Shown: positions 1 through 8,934 of the stretch, one piece after another
Numbering within the stretch: the stretch's first letter is position 1
Layout: each line of letters opens with the position of its first letter
NCBI GenBank assembly: GCA_963789885.1
Contig: CAWBNB010000071.1
Location: forward strand, 62,001-126,000
DNA from: DATEDA01 sp963789885
GTDB lineage: Bacteria > Pseudomonadota > Gammaproteobacteria > Burkholderiales > SG8-39
DNA length: 64,000 nt
Direction: 5' to 3'
Position numbers and translations under genes: made by a program
The notes under the pieces: model-generated
Told to the model about the DNA's origin: nothing
What the model saw: only the letters and a program-made list of their open reading frames with translations
Databases searched by the model: none

Positions 1-799
1 CCTCGTCGGTGCCCGAAGCGTCGAGCGCCGCGAGGTCGAACTTGCCGCCGCTGATCGCGTCGGCCGCCGCCGACATCCGCACGATCGGTTTGATCACCAG
101 CCGGTCGAGCATGATGTTCAGGATCACGAACATCGCGAAGAAGATCGCGACGAGCGCGCCGAGGGAAGTATAGAACGTAACGCGGGCGCGCTGGATCGGA
201 ACCGCCATCGGCACCGACACCACCTGCGCGCCGATGACCTCGTTCAGCTTCCAGCCGAAGCCGGACTGGTCGCCGTAGGTCCGGATGAGCGACGGCGGCG
301 CGGCCGCGGGCTCGCTGTGGCAGCCGAGGCACGCGGCGTTGCCGATCTTGATCGGACGCGCGACGTAGAGGCTGGGGCCGAGGTGGGTGGCCCGCACGCC
401 GTGGGTTTCCTTGAGCCCGCCGTCGGTGCGGAATGCCTCGACGATCTTCGCTTCCCAGGGCTCCGCCTTGTTGCGCGGGTTGGTCGGGTTGAGCGTCGCT
501 TCCTTGTAGCCGTACTCGGGGTACTTCTTCTGCAGTGTCGACAGCGTCTCGGTGGCGGCGAATGCCGGCACCGTCTGCGGGATGAACTCCTCGTCCTGCA
601 GCTTCGCGAGCCGCGGCCGGACGTGGTCCACCGTGTAGGCGCGGATGGCGAGCGCGGACTCCATCATGAGGCCCGCCTCGTGCAGCACTTCCTCGCGCGC
701 GTTCTTCTGCAGGAGGTCTTGCAGGAAAAACCCGCTCACGCCGAGACCGAGCAGCATCACGCCGAGCAGGCTAAGGTTGAACTTCAGTCGTAGGGACAT
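1..799 (-). CDS. DUF3365 (Tll0287-like) c-type heme sensor with HAMP, 3' part missing
   Basis: The gene runs leftward and leaves the window, so only the first 266 or so codons are visible. It starts at ATG 799-797 behind a GGGAG ribosome site. Residues about 5-25 form a signal-anchor helix. A periplasmic region follows that carries the single c-type heme motif CLGCH at residues 157-161, typical of DUF3365 sensor domains. A second membrane helix lies at about 208-230, and after it comes sequence resembling a HAMP linker (IKPIVRMSAAADAISGG). In known proteins this layout precedes a kinase, cyclase or chemotaxis output domain, which here would lie outside the window. The family and heme motif are clear; the output domain is unknown. 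The gene is divergent from ilvA. Confidence 0.8.
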   Translation of the reverse strand, partial: MSLRLKFNLSLLGVMLLGLGVSGFFLQDLLQKNAREEVLHEAGLMMESALAIRAYTVDHVRPRLAKLQDEEFIPQTVPAFAATETLSTLQKKYPEYGYKEATLNPTNPRNKAEPWEAKIVEAFRTDGGLKETHGVRATHLGPSLYVARPIKIGNAACLGCHSEPAAAPPSLIRTYGDQSGFGWKLNEVIGAQVVSVPMAVPIQRARVTFYTSLGALVAIFFAMFVILNIMLDRLVIKPIVRMSAAADAISGGKFDLAALDASGTDE

Positions 800-1015
800 G
801 CTTTTTCTCCCATTCTTATGGTCCAGACTCCCGGACCGTGGACGATACCGGGGGGTAGCACCTGCTCACAGGGACTACTTGGCGGTACGGCGGGAGCGGG
901 CGGGGCGGACGCGCCCGTGTGGCGCGCCGGCGCGTAATCGGTCACGCGCGCGGGGAAGGAAGGGGTATTTCTGCCGCCTGCTAGAGTAGCGCCCTCCCGC
1001 GGGGACCCCGTCCGG

Positions 1016-2551
1016 ATGGCCATCGACTACCTCGAACGAATCCTCAACTCGCGGGTCTACGACGTCGCCGTCGAGACCCCGCTCGAGTTCGCCCCCAACC
1101 TATCGGCGCGGCTCGGCAACCGCCTGATGCTCAAGCGCGAGGACATGCAGCCGGTGTTCTCGTTCAAGCTGCGCGGCGCTTACAACAAGATGGCGAACCT
1201 GCCCGCCCACGCGCTGAAGCGCGGGGTGATCGCGGCGTCCGCCGGCAATCACGCGCAGGGCGTCGCGCTCGCCGCCCAGAAGCTGGGCTGCCGGGCGGTG
1301 ATCGTCATGCCGGTCACCACGCCGCGGATCAAGGTCGAGGCGGTCGCCGCGCGCGGCGCGGAAGTCGTGCTCCAGGGCGACTCCTACAGCGACGCGCGGG
1401 AGCATGCGCGCAAGCTCGAGCGGCGGCTCCGGCTCGCGTTCGTCCATCCCTTCGACGACCCCGACGTCATCGCCGGTCAGGGCACGATCGGGATGGAGAT
1501 CCTGCGGCAGACGACCCGGCCGATCCACGCCGTGTTCGTGGCGATCGGCGGCGGCGGGCTGATCTCCGGCATCGCGTCCTACGTGAAGCGCCTGCAGCCC
1601 GAGATCAAGGTGATCGGCGTCCAGCCGGTCGATTCCGACGCGATGAAGCGCTCGATCGCCGCCGGCCGGCGCGTGGTGCTGCCGCACGTGGGGCTCTTCG
1701 CCGACGGCGTCGCGGTGAAGCAGGTGGGCAGGGAGACGTTCCGCATCGCGCGCGCGCTCGTCGACGACATCCTGCTCGTCGGCACCGACGAGATCTGCGC
1801 GGCGATCAAGGACGTGTTCGAGGACACGCGTTCGATCCTCGAGCCGGCCGGCGCGCTCGCGATCGCCGGGGCGAAGGCCTACGTCGAGCGCACGCACGTC
1901 CGCGACAAAAAGCTCGTCGCGATCGCCTGCGGCGCGAACGCGAACTTCGATCGCCTGCGCTTCGTCGCCGAGCGCGCCGAGGTCGGCGAGCACCGCGAGG
2001 CGATCCTCGCCGTCACCATCCCCGAGCGCCCCGGCAGCTTCCGCAGGTTCTGCGCGACGCTCGGCGCGCGCAACGTCACCGAGTTCAACTACCGCATGGC
2101 CGATCCGGTCGCGGCGCACGTCTTCGTGGGCGTGGAGGTGCGGGGGCGCGAGGAGACGGCCCGGCTGCTCCGCACGCTCCGCCGTCACGGCCTGCGGACG
2201 CTCGACCTCTCGGACAACGAGATGGCGAAGCTGCACGTGCGCCATCTCGTCGGCGGCCACGCTCCGCGCCGTGCGGGAGACGGGGCGTCGCTCGCCCGCG
2301 ACGAGTTGCTGTACCGGTTCGAGTTCCCGGAGCGACCCGGCGCGCTGATGAAGTTCCTGTCCCACATGCGCTCGGACTGGAACATCAGCCTGTTCCACTA
2401 TCGCAACCAGGGCGCGGACTATGGCCGGGTGCTGGTCGGCATGCAGGTGCCGAGGCGCGAGATGGGCGCGTTCCGCGCGTTCCTGGCGAAGCTCGGCTAC
2501 CCCTACGTGGACGAATCGCGCAATCCTGCTTACCGCCTCTTCCTCGGCTGA
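1016..2551 (+). CDS. ilvA: Threonine ammonia-lyase, biosynthetic, with two ACT-like domains
   Basis: PLP enzyme that deaminates L-threonine to 2-oxobutyrate, the first step toward isoleucine. The 511 residues match the usual length of the biosynthetic form. The N-terminal half holds the PLP lysine K51 in the SFKLRGA motif and the glycine-rich phosphate loop GGGGLISG. Two ACT-like regulatory domains follow at about residues 330-415 and 425-511, the arrangement that gives isoleucine inhibition and valine activation in well-studied homologues. The start ATG 1016 follows a TAGAGT -10-like hexamer (982-987) and lacks a clear Shine-Dalgarno. The stop overlaps the start of the next gene by one base (TGATG), implying translational coupling. 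Confidence 0.93.
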   Translation: MAIDYLERILNSRVYDVAVETPLEFAPNLSARLGNRLMLKREDMQPVFSFKLRGAYNKMANLPAHALKRGVIAASAGNHAQGVALAAQKLGCRAVIVMPVTTPRIKVEAVAARGAEVVLQGDSYSDAREHARKLERRLRLAFVHPFDDPDVIAGQGTIGMEILRQTTRPIHAVFVAIGGGGLISGIASYVKRLQPEIKVIGVQPVDSDAMKRSIAAGRRVVLPHVGLFADGVAVKQVGRETFRIARALVDDILLVGTDEICAAIKDVFEDTRSILEPAGALAIAGAKAYVERTHVRDKKLVAIACGANANFDRLRFVAERAEVGEHREAILAVTIPERPGSFRRFCATLGARNVTEFNYRMADPVAAHVFVGVEVRGREETARLLRTLRRHGLRTLDLSDNEMAKLHVRHLVGGHAPRRAGDGASLARDELLYRFEFPERPGALMKFLSHMRSDWNISLFHYRNQGADYGRVLVGMQVPRREMGAFRAFLAKLGYPYVDESRNPAYRLFLG

Positions 2552-3213
2552 TGTCGCGGCGCACCTGGGGCATCGACGAGAAGGTGCGAAAGTACCTGCT
2601 CGACCATTCGCTGCGGGAGCCGCCGGTCGCGGCGGAGCTCCGCGCCGCGACGGCGAGGCTGCCGTATGCCGGCATGCAGATCTCGCCGGAGCAGGGCCAG
2701 CTCATGGCGCTGCTCGTGCAGTCGGTCGGCGCGCGGCGCGCGATCGAGGTCGGGACCTTCACGGGCTACAGCGCGCTCTGGGTTGCGCTTGCGCTGCCGG
2801 CCGACGGGAAGCTCGTCTGCTGCGACGTCAGCGCGGAGTGGACGGCGGTCGGGAAGCCGTACTGGGAGAAGGCCGGCGTTGCCGGGAAGATCGACCTTCG
2901 CATCGCGCCGGCAATGGAGACGCTCGACCGCCTGCTCGCGGACGCCGGAGCGGGCGCCTACGACTTCGCCTTTATCGACGCCGACAAGACCGGCTACGAC
3001 GGCTACTACGAGCGCTGCCTGCGGCTGCTCCGGGCCGGAGGACTGATCGCGATCGACAACGTGCTTTGGGGCGGGGACGTGGCCGATCCGAAGAAGCGCA
3101 GCGCGGATACGCTCGCGCTGCGCAGGCTGAACGACAAGCTCCACCGCGATGAGCGCGTCTCGATCTCGATGCTGCCGGTCGGCGACGGGTTGACGCTCGC
3201 GCTGAAGCGCTGA
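2551..3213 (+). CDS. Class I SAM-dependent O-methyltransferase (caffeoyl-CoA OMT-like)
   Basis: A 220-residue cation-dependent O-methyltransferase of the family that includes caffeoyl-CoA OMT and catechol OMT-like bacterial enzymes. The SAM-binding motif I is VGTFTGYSALWVALAL. The metal/substrate segments FIDADKTGY and IAIDNVLWGG are both present and follow the family pattern. The substrate cannot be predicted. The gene is translationally coupled to ilvA by TGATG and convergent with fau, and the two stop codons sit in a shared inverted repeat. Confidence 0.88.
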   Translation: MSRRTWGIDEKVRKYLLDHSLREPPVAAELRAATARLPYAGMQISPEQGQLMALLVQSVGARRAIEVGTFTGYSALWVALALPADGKLVCCDVSAEWTAVGKPYWEKAGVAGKIDLRIAPAMETLDRLLADAGAGAYDFAFIDADKTGYDGYYERCLRLLRAGGLIAIDNVLWGGDVADPKKRSADTLALRRLNDKLHRDERVSISMLPVGDGLTLALKR

Positions 3214-3233
3214 GCCGTCCGGTTCAGCGCTTC
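3204..3233. terminator. Inverted repeat spanning the two convergent stop codons
   Basis: Arms GAAGCGCTGA (3204-3213) and TCAGCGCTTC (3224-3233) pair perfectly over 10 bp with a 10-base loop. Each arm contains the stop codon of one gene: the methyltransferase on + and fau on -. There is no T-tract, so termination activity is only inferred. Confidence 0.45.
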
Positions 3234-3940
3234 GGCCCGTCTTCTCCGCCCCCGAAGTACCGGGGATCGACCTCGTCCGCGTAGCACACCGGCGAGCTGA
3301 GCGCGCTCCCGCTCCCATCCGACGGGACGCCGAGAAACTCGAGCCGCGCACCGTCGCGGCGGTAGACCCCCCGCTCGGTCACCACCCAGTCCATCGGAAT
3401 GTCGTAGGACTGCGGGTAGATCGTGTCGAGATGGGCCAGTTCGTGCGCCACCCCGATGACGGTTGGCGCGCGCGGGGCCGCCGCGAGGGTCCGGTCGAAG
3501 AAACCGCCGCCGTAGCCGAGGCGGTAGCCCCCGTCGTCGAAACCGAGCATCGGGAGCAGCACCGTGTCCGGCTGCACTTCGCGGCTCCCGACCGGGTAGG
3601 GGATGTCGTATACGCCGCGCTCGAGCTTTACGCCGGGATGCCACTCCCGGAAGATCAGAGGCGTCCTCGGCGCGACCACGACCGGCAGCGCCGTCGCCGC
3701 GCCACGGTCGCGCAGGCGTCGCGCCAGGAAGCGCGCGTCGTACTCGTTCTTGTACGGCCAGCAGAATGCAACGATTCCGCGCGCGAGATTCGGGAACCCC
3801 CGCTCCAGATGACGGTCGATCGCCTCGTGATGGCGGGCGAGCGTGTCGGCGGGCAGCGCGACACGCGCGTTGAGGAGGCGGTCTCGCGCTGCGCGCCGCC
3901 AGGCGTTAAGCTGCTCGGGTGTCATGGCGGCGGGACGCAT
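3224..3940 (-). CDS. fau: 5-formyltetrahydrofolate cyclo-ligase
   Basis: ATP-dependent enzyme (YgfA/MTHFS family) that converts 5-formyl-THF to 5,10-methenyl-THF, recycling a folate storage form. The 238-residue product has the basic N-terminal helix, an FCWPYKNE segment and the nucleotide/substrate loop GYGGGFFDRTL. Near the C-terminus is the family sequence around ELAHLDTIYPQSYDIPMDWV. The N-terminus could be at residue 1 (MRPAAM) or at the second methionine, residue 6. It is divergent from slt with only 85 bp between them. In many gammaproteobacteria 6S RNA lies next to this gene, but there is no room for it here. Confidence 0.9.
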   Translation of the reverse strand: MRPAAMTPEQLNAWRRAARDRLLNARVALPADTLARHHEAIDRHLERGFPNLARGIVAFCWPYKNEYDARFLARRLRDRGAATALPVVVAPRTPLIFREWHPGVKLERGVYDIPYPVGSREVQPDTVLLPMLGFDDGGYRLGYGGGFFDRTLAAAPRAPTVIGVAHELAHLDTIYPQSYDIPMDWVVTERGVYRRDGARLEFLGVPSDGSGSALSSPVCYADEVDPRYFGGGEDGPKR

Positions 3941-4025
3941 GGAGACGCATGCAGAGGTCGGATTGGGCCGAAGCGTGTGCTATTCTTCATGTGTTACATG
4001 AGATTCGTTTTCTAATATAACAGCT

Positions 4026-6032
4026 ATGTTAAGAGTTTTTGCCCTGAGCCTCGCTGCTGCGATGGCGCTAGGCGCAGCGACTGCTCACGCGCAGGCGCGG
4101 CTTACGGCGGAGCAGCACTACCTTGCGGCGCGCGAGGCCTACGCCAAGGGCAACGCGACCGTGCTCGCGACGCACGTGCGCGGGCTCAAGGGGCAGATTC
4201 TCGAACCATACGCCGAGTCCTGGCTGCTGCGGCTGCGCCTCGAGCAGGCAGCCCCGGGGGAGGTCAGCGACTTCCTCGGCCGCTACGCGGGCACGCTCGT
4301 CGCCGAGCAGCTGCGCCGCGAGTGGCTGATCGTCCTCGGCAAGCGTCAACAGTGGGAGCTCTTCGACGCGGCGTTCCCGAACCTCGTAAGCGATGACCCG
4401 GAAGTGAACTGCTATAGCCTGCAGTCGCGCTGGCGCCGCGGCGACGGGGCGGCGGTCGAGGAATTCCGGCGCGTTTGGGCGAGCCCGCGGGAGCTGCCCG
4501 AAGGCTGCGTGCCGATCGCGGAGAGCGAGATCGCGGCCGGCAAGCTCACCGCGCGCCACGTCTGGGAGCGCGCGCGTCTCCTGTTGCAGGCGGGTCAGGT
4601 CGCTCCGGCGAAGCGGGTGCTCGACTACCTGCCCGCGAACGAGCAACCCGAGGATCGCCAGCTCGATGCGATCCGCTCGCAGCCGGCCAAGTTCCTCGAG
4701 CGCGCCGACAAGCTCGACCTCAAGCGGCGCGCGAACCGGGAGCTGCTGCTCTTCGCATTCTCGCGGCAGGCGCGAGCCGAGGTATCGGTCGCCGCCAGCC
4801 ACTGGACGAAGAAGCTCCAGGAGCGTCTCCCGCCCGAGGACCAGGCGTGGGTGTGGGGCGAGCTCGCCACCCAGGCGGCGCGGAGCCACGACGCGCGCGC
4901 GGTCGAGTGGTTCGGGAATGCCGACGGCGCCGCGCTCACCGACGAGCAGCTCGAATGGCGCGTGCGCGCCGCGCTGCGCGCGGATGACTGGTCCGGCGTG
5001 CGGGCCGGCATCGAGAAGATGACCCCGCTCGCCCGGACCGATCCGGCGTGGACGTACTGGCAGGGTCGGAGCCTGCGCGCGGGCGGGGCGAAAGAGGAAG
5101 CCGACCAGTTCTTCGCCAACATCGCCGGCGAGCCCAGCTTCTACGGCAAGCTCGCCCTCGAGGAGCTCGGCCGGCCGATCACGATTCCGCCACGCGCCTA
5201 CGAGCCGACGCCCGAGGACATCAAAGCGGCCGCGGCAAACCCCGGCCTGCAGCGCGCGATCGCCCTGTTCCAGCTCGACACGAGCGGCCAGCGCGCCGAC
5301 GTGGCGCGCGCGGTGCGCTTCGATGCGGTGCGGGAGTGGAACTGGTCGCTGCGCGGGATGGACGACCACGAGCTGCTTGCCGCCGCGGAATTCGCACGCG
5401 CGAACGAGCTGTGGGACCGCGCGATCAACAGCGCCGACCGTACCGTGGGCATACACGACTTTCAGCTGCGCTTTCTCGCGCCCTACCGCGGCGCGTTCGG
5501 CGAGCAGGCGCGCGCGCAGGGGGTGGAGGAGTACTGGGTGCTCGGACTCGTCCGGCAGGAGAGTCGGTTCATCGTCAACGCGCGCTCCTCGGCCGGCGCG
5601 TCGGGCCTGATGCAGCTCATGCCCGCGACCGCCCGGTGGGTCGCGAAAAAGCTCGGCTTGCGCGACTACTCGCCCGCGCAGGTGAACGACGTCGAAGTGA
5701 ACATCGCGCTCGGCACGTCCTACCTGCGCTACGTGCTGGACGAGCTCGAGGGCAGCCCGGTGCTCGCGGCCGCGGCATACAACGCCGGCCCCGGCCGCGC
5801 GCGGCGGTGGAAAGCGGATCGTCCGCTCGAAGGCGCGGTCTACGCCGAGTCGATTCCGTTCAACGAGACGCGCGACTACGTGAAGAAGGTGATGTCGAAC
5901 ACGATCTACTACGCCGCGCTCTACGGCGGCGACGCGCGGTCGCTCAAGTCGCGGCTCGGCACGATCCCGCCGCGTCACACCGGCGAAGGCTACGCGCCGA
6001 CGATCACCGGGCAGGCGACGGTACTACAATAG
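4026..6032 (+). CDS. slt: Soluble lytic murein transglycosylase
   Basis: A 668-residue periplasmic enzyme that cleaves peptidoglycan strands with formation of 1,6-anhydromuropeptides. A signal peptide covers residues 1-22 (ending AHAQA). A long alpha-helical superhelix (U/L region) follows, and then the C-terminal SLT domain. The catalytic glutamate is E512 in LVRQESRF, followed by the family motifs ASGLMQLMPATA and AAYNAGPGRA. Length and domain order match Slt70-type enzymes. A short AT-rich leader (about 3985-4025, TTTTCTAATATAACAGC) separates it from divergent fau and probably holds the promoter. Confidence 0.93.
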   Translation: MLRVFALSLAAAMALGAATAHAQARLTAEQHYLAAREAYAKGNATVLATHVRGLKGQILEPYAESWLLRLRLEQAAPGEVSDFLGRYAGTLVAEQLRREWLIVLGKRQQWELFDAAFPNLVSDDPEVNCYSLQSRWRRGDGAAVEEFRRVWASPRELPEGCVPIAESEIAAGKLTARHVWERARLLLQAGQVAPAKRVLDYLPANEQPEDRQLDAIRSQPAKFLERADKLDLKRRANRELLLFAFSRQARAEVSVAASHWTKKLQERLPPEDQAWVWGELATQAARSHDARAVEWFGNADGAALTDEQLEWRVRAALRADDWSGVRAGIEKMTPLARTDPAWTYWQGRSLRAGGAKEEADQFFANIAGEPSFYGKLALEELGRPITIPPRAYEPTPEDIKAAAANPGLQRAIALFQLDTSGQRADVARAVRFDAVREWNWSLRGMDDHELLAAAEFARANELWDRAINSADRTVGIHDFQLRFLAPYRGAFGEQARAQGVEEYWVLGLVRQESRFIVNARSSAGASGLMQLMPATARWVAKKLGLRDYSPAQVNDVEVNIALGTSYLRYVLDELEGSPVLAAAAYNAGPGRARRWKADRPLEGAVYAESIPFNETRDYVKKVMSNTIYYAALYGGDARSLKSRLGTIPPRHTGEGYAPTITGQATVLQ

Positions 6033-6113
6033 CGCGCGAGTCCTCGACCGCCTCACCCTGATCCGAGGCGGATGCCGGCGCGTGCCGGCGGGGCGGTTTC
6101 TCCTCCTCCAGCC

Positions 6114-7076
6114 ATGGCCAGAGTCTGCATCCTGGGCGGGTCCGGGTTCGTCGGCCGCCACGTCGTCGAGAAGCTCGTCGAGCGCGGCGACTTCGTCGTC
6201 GTGCCGTCGCGCCGCCGCGAGCGCGCCAAGCATCTCATCACGCTGCCGACGGTCGACGTCGTGCAGGCCGACATCCACGATCCGGCGGCGCTCGCACGGC
6301 TCGTCGCCGGCTGCGACGCGGTCGTCAACCTCGTCGGCATCCTGCACGGCCGCCGCGGCGAGCCGTACGGCCCGGAGTTCAGGCGGGCGCACGTCGAGCT
6401 GCCGGCGAAGGCGATCGCCGCCTGCCTTGCCGCCGGCGTGCCGCGGCTCGTGCACGTCAGCGCGCTGAAGGCGGCGCCCGACGCACCGAGCGAGTATCTC
6501 CGCTCGAAAGCGGATGGCGAAGGCGCAGTCGTCGCCGCGCGCGGCGAGCTCGGCACCACCATCTTCCGCCCCTCCGTCGTGTTCGGCCCCGAAGACCGGT
6601 TCCTGAACCTGTTTGCCGAGCTGCAGCGCCTCGTCCCGGTGGTCTTTCTCGGCTCGCCCGACGCGAAGTTCCAGCCGGTGTACGTCGGTGATGTCGCGCG
6701 CGCGATCGTCGCGAGCCTCGAGGATCCGGACGCGGCGGGCCGGGCGTACGATCTCGCGGGCCCGACCGTCTACACGCTGCGCGAGCTGGTGGAGTACGCG
6801 GGTCAGCTCGCGGGTCACGCCCGGCCGATCATCGGCCTCGGGCCGCGGCCCTCGTACCTGCAGGCGTGGGCAATGGAGTTCGCGCCGGTCGAGCTCCTTA
6901 GCCGCGACAACTACTATTCGATGAAGGTCGACAGCGTGTCGGGCGAGCCGCTGCCGTTCGGGATACACGCGACGCCGCTCGACGCGGTCGCACCGGTGTA
7001 CCTGCAAGGTTTTTATCCGCGCTCGCGCTACAGCGTGTTCCGCTATTACGCGGGCCGGAAGGCGCGGGAGGTCTGA
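6114..7076 (+). CDS. NDUFA9-like NAD(P)-binding SDR (complex I-associated family)
   Basis: A 320-residue extended/atypical short-chain dehydrogenase with the nucleotide-binding motif GGSGFVG at the N-terminus, of the family annotated as complex I NDUFA9 subunit-like. The catalytic YxxxK pair of active SDRs is not evident; the equivalent segment reads EYLRSKADGE. Start chosen at ATG 6114 because conserved sequence begins there (MARVCILGG). An in-frame ATG at 6072 would add 14 poorly conserved residues. The stop overlaps the GST start (TGATG). The slt / NDUFA9-like / GST / cca run is a familiar betaproteobacterial arrangement. The role in these bacteria is not known. Confidence 0.82.
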   Translation: MARVCILGGSGFVGRHVVEKLVERGDFVVVPSRRRERAKHLITLPTVDVVQADIHDPAALARLVAGCDAVVNLVGILHGRRGEPYGPEFRRAHVELPAKAIAACLAAGVPRLVHVSALKAAPDAPSEYLRSKADGEGAVVAARGELGTTIFRPSVVFGPEDRFLNLFAELQRLVPVVFLGSPDAKFQPVYVGDVARAIVASLEDPDAAGRAYDLAGPTVYTLRELVEYAGQLAGHARPIIGLGPRPSYLQAWAMEFAPVELLSRDNYYSMKVDSVSGEPLPFGIHATPLDAVAPVYLQGFYPRSRYSVFRYYAGRKAREV

Positions 7077-7744
7077 TGGCGAAGCCGACTCTCGTCATCG
7101 CCAACAAGAACTACTCGTCCTGGTCGATGCGGCCCTGGGTGCTTCTGCGCCAGGTCGGCATCGACTTCGAGGAAGTGCAGCTCAAGTTCGAGAGCGAGGC
7201 GTGGCGGGAGGGCATCGCCCGCTGGTCGCCCTCCGGGCTCGTGCCGGTGCTGTGGCTCGACGGCGAGCCGATCTGGGAGTCGCTTGCGATCGTCGAGACG
7301 ATCGCGGAGCGCTGGCCGGAGAAGAACGTGTGGCCGCGCGATCTGCGGGCGCGGATGGTGGCGCGTTCGATCTGCGCCGAGATGCACGCCGGATTCTGCG
7401 CGCTGCGCGGTGCGATGCCGATGAACATCCGCGGCGAGCATCCGGGGAAGGGCATGAGCCCGGACGTGGAGCGCGACATCGATCGGATTGTCGCCAACTG
7501 GACCATCTCGCGCGAGCGCTTCGGACGCGGCGGCGAGATGCTCTTCGGCGGTTTCACTGCCGCCGACGCCTTCTATGCGCCGGTGGTGGCGCGCCTCGCC
7601 ACCTACGCGGTGAAGCTGCCGCCGGTCGCCAGGCGCTACGCCGACGCGGTGCTCGCGCTGCCCGCGGTGCAGGAGTGGAGCGCGTCGGCGCGGGCCGAGC
7701 CCGAGTTCTACGCTCCGGACGAGCCGTACGCGTCCGCGCGGTAG
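7076..7744 (+). CDS. Glutathione S-transferase family protein
   Basis: A 222-residue protein. The N-terminal thioredoxin-like domain opens with LVIANKNYSSWSMRPWVLL, where the SSWSMR segment occupies the place of the catalytic Ser and GSH-binding site in this bacterial GST subgroup. A helical C-terminal domain follows, containing the FGGFTAADAFYAPV segment that corresponds to the N-capping/hydrophobic staple region. The substrate is unknown. It is translationally coupled to the upstream SDR and 29 bp upstream of cca. Confidence 0.85.
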   Translation: MAKPTLVIANKNYSSWSMRPWVLLRQVGIDFEEVQLKFESEAWREGIARWSPSGLVPVLWLDGEPIWESLAIVETIAERWPEKNVWPRDLRARMVARSICAEMHAGFCALRGAMPMNIRGEHPGKGMSPDVERDIDRIVANWTISRERFGRGGEMLFGGFTAADAFYAPVVARLATYAVKLPPVARRYADAVLALPAVQEWSASARAEPEFYAPDEPYASAR

Positions 7745-7773
7745 GAACCGCCGGCCGCGCGAACTCCGCCGCG

Positions 7774-8865
7774 ATGAAAGTCTACAAGGTCGGCGGCGCG
7801 GTCCGCGACGAGCTGCTCGGCCTCCCGGTCAAGGATCGCGATCACGTCGTCGTCGGGGCGACGCCGGAGGAGATGGAGCGCCTCGGCTACCGGCCGGTCG
7901 GGAGGGACTTTCCGGTGTTCCTCCACCCACGGACGCAGGAGGAATACGCTCTCGCCCGCACCGAGCGCAAGACCGGCCGCGGCTACAAGGGTTTCACCGT
8001 CTACACGACTCCCGACGTGACGCTCGAGGACGATCTCGCGCGCCGCGACCTCACGATCAACGCGATCGCGAAGGACGAGTCGACCGGCGACCTGATCGAC
8101 CCCTTCAATGGCGCCGCCGACCTGAAGGCCGGCGTGCTGCGGCACGTGAGCCCGGCGTTCGCCGAGGACCCGGTCCGGATCCTGCGCGTTGCGCGTTTCG
8201 CGGCGCGCTTCGGCTTTCGCATCGCGCCCGAGACGTTCGAGCTGATGCGCAGGATGGTCGCGGACGGCGAGGCGGACGCGCTCGTCCCCGAACGGGTGTG
8301 GCAGGAGTTCGCGAAGGGGCTCTTGGAGCCTGCGCCGCGACGGATGTTCGACGCGCTCGCCGCGTGCGGCGCCCTCGAGCGCGTGCTGCCGGAGTGGCGC
8401 CGGCTCGACGGCCCGCGCGCGCTCGGAGCGCTCGACCGCGCGGCCAGCCTCGGTGTTCCCCTGCCCGTGCGCTTCGCTGCGCTCTTCGCCGGTGGACCCG
8501 TCGACGCGGCCGACGCAGCGTCGGCGCGCTTGCGGGCGCCCGCGGACTGCCGCGACCTCGCGGTCCTCGCGGCGCGCTGGGGGGAGCGTGTGCGGGGCGC
8601 GCGCCGGCTCGACGCCGAAGAGCTGGTCGAGCTCCTGGAACGCGCCGACGCGTTCCGGCGGCCGGAGCGGTTCGGATCGCTCGTCGACGCCTGCGAGTCC
8701 GATGCGAGCGCGATCGGCGACGCCGATCCGTCGCGGCGACCGTTCATCGAGCGCGCGCTCGCCGCGGCGCGGACTGTCGACGCGGGTGCGATAGCCGCCG
8801 CGAGCCCGCCGGACGTGGCGGGCGCAGTGCGCGCCGCGCGCGTGGCCGCCGTGCGCGCCGCGTGA
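7774..8865 (+). CDS. cca: CCA-adding tRNA nucleotidyltransferase, short form without HD motif
   Basis: Class II nucleotidyltransferase that builds or repairs the 3' CCA end of tRNA. The 363-residue product begins with the signature GGAVRDELLGLPVKDRDHVV carrying the catalytic acidic pair, then RRDLTINAIA and EDPVRILRVARFAARFGF, which belong to the nucleotide-recognition head and neck. Enzymes of the multifunctional type are about 410 residues and carry a C-terminal HD phosphohydrolase. Here the segment that should hold it reads RFAALFAGG with no HD pair, so phosphohydrolase activity is probably absent. The start ATG 7774 is where conserved sequence begins; the open frame extends further upstream without homology. 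Confidence 0.9.
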   Translation: MKVYKVGGAVRDELLGLPVKDRDHVVVGATPEEMERLGYRPVGRDFPVFLHPRTQEEYALARTERKTGRGYKGFTVYTTPDVTLEDDLARRDLTINAIAKDESTGDLIDPFNGAADLKAGVLRHVSPAFAEDPVRILRVARFAARFGFRIAPETFELMRRMVADGEADALVPERVWQEFAKGLLEPAPRRMFDALAACGALERVLPEWRRLDGPRALGALDRAASLGVPLPVRFAALFAGGPVDAADAASARLRAPADCRDLAVLAARWGERVRGARRLDAEELVELLERADAFRRPERFGSLVDACESDASAIGDADPSRRPFIERALAAARTVDAGAIAAASPPDVAGAVRAARVAAVRAA

Positions 8866-8918
8866 TGGGCGTAGGCGCCGCGACTCGGACGTCATATCCG
8901 GCCCGGCCCACGCTCGGT

Positions 8919-8924
8919 TAGAAT
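8919..8924 (+). promoter_or_regulatory. -10-like TAGAAT just upstream of the C13 peptidase
   Basis: TAGAAT ends 10 bases before the ATG at 8935, which would give a leader of only a few bases. The same hexamer recurs at 15948-15953 and 49370-49375. No convincing -35 is visible. Confidence 0.35.
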
Positions 8925-8934
8925 CGGCGCGGCA

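Noticed and set aside
3941..4025. 6S RNA beside fau
   Set aside because: Only 85 bp are available and no 6S-like pairing is visible.
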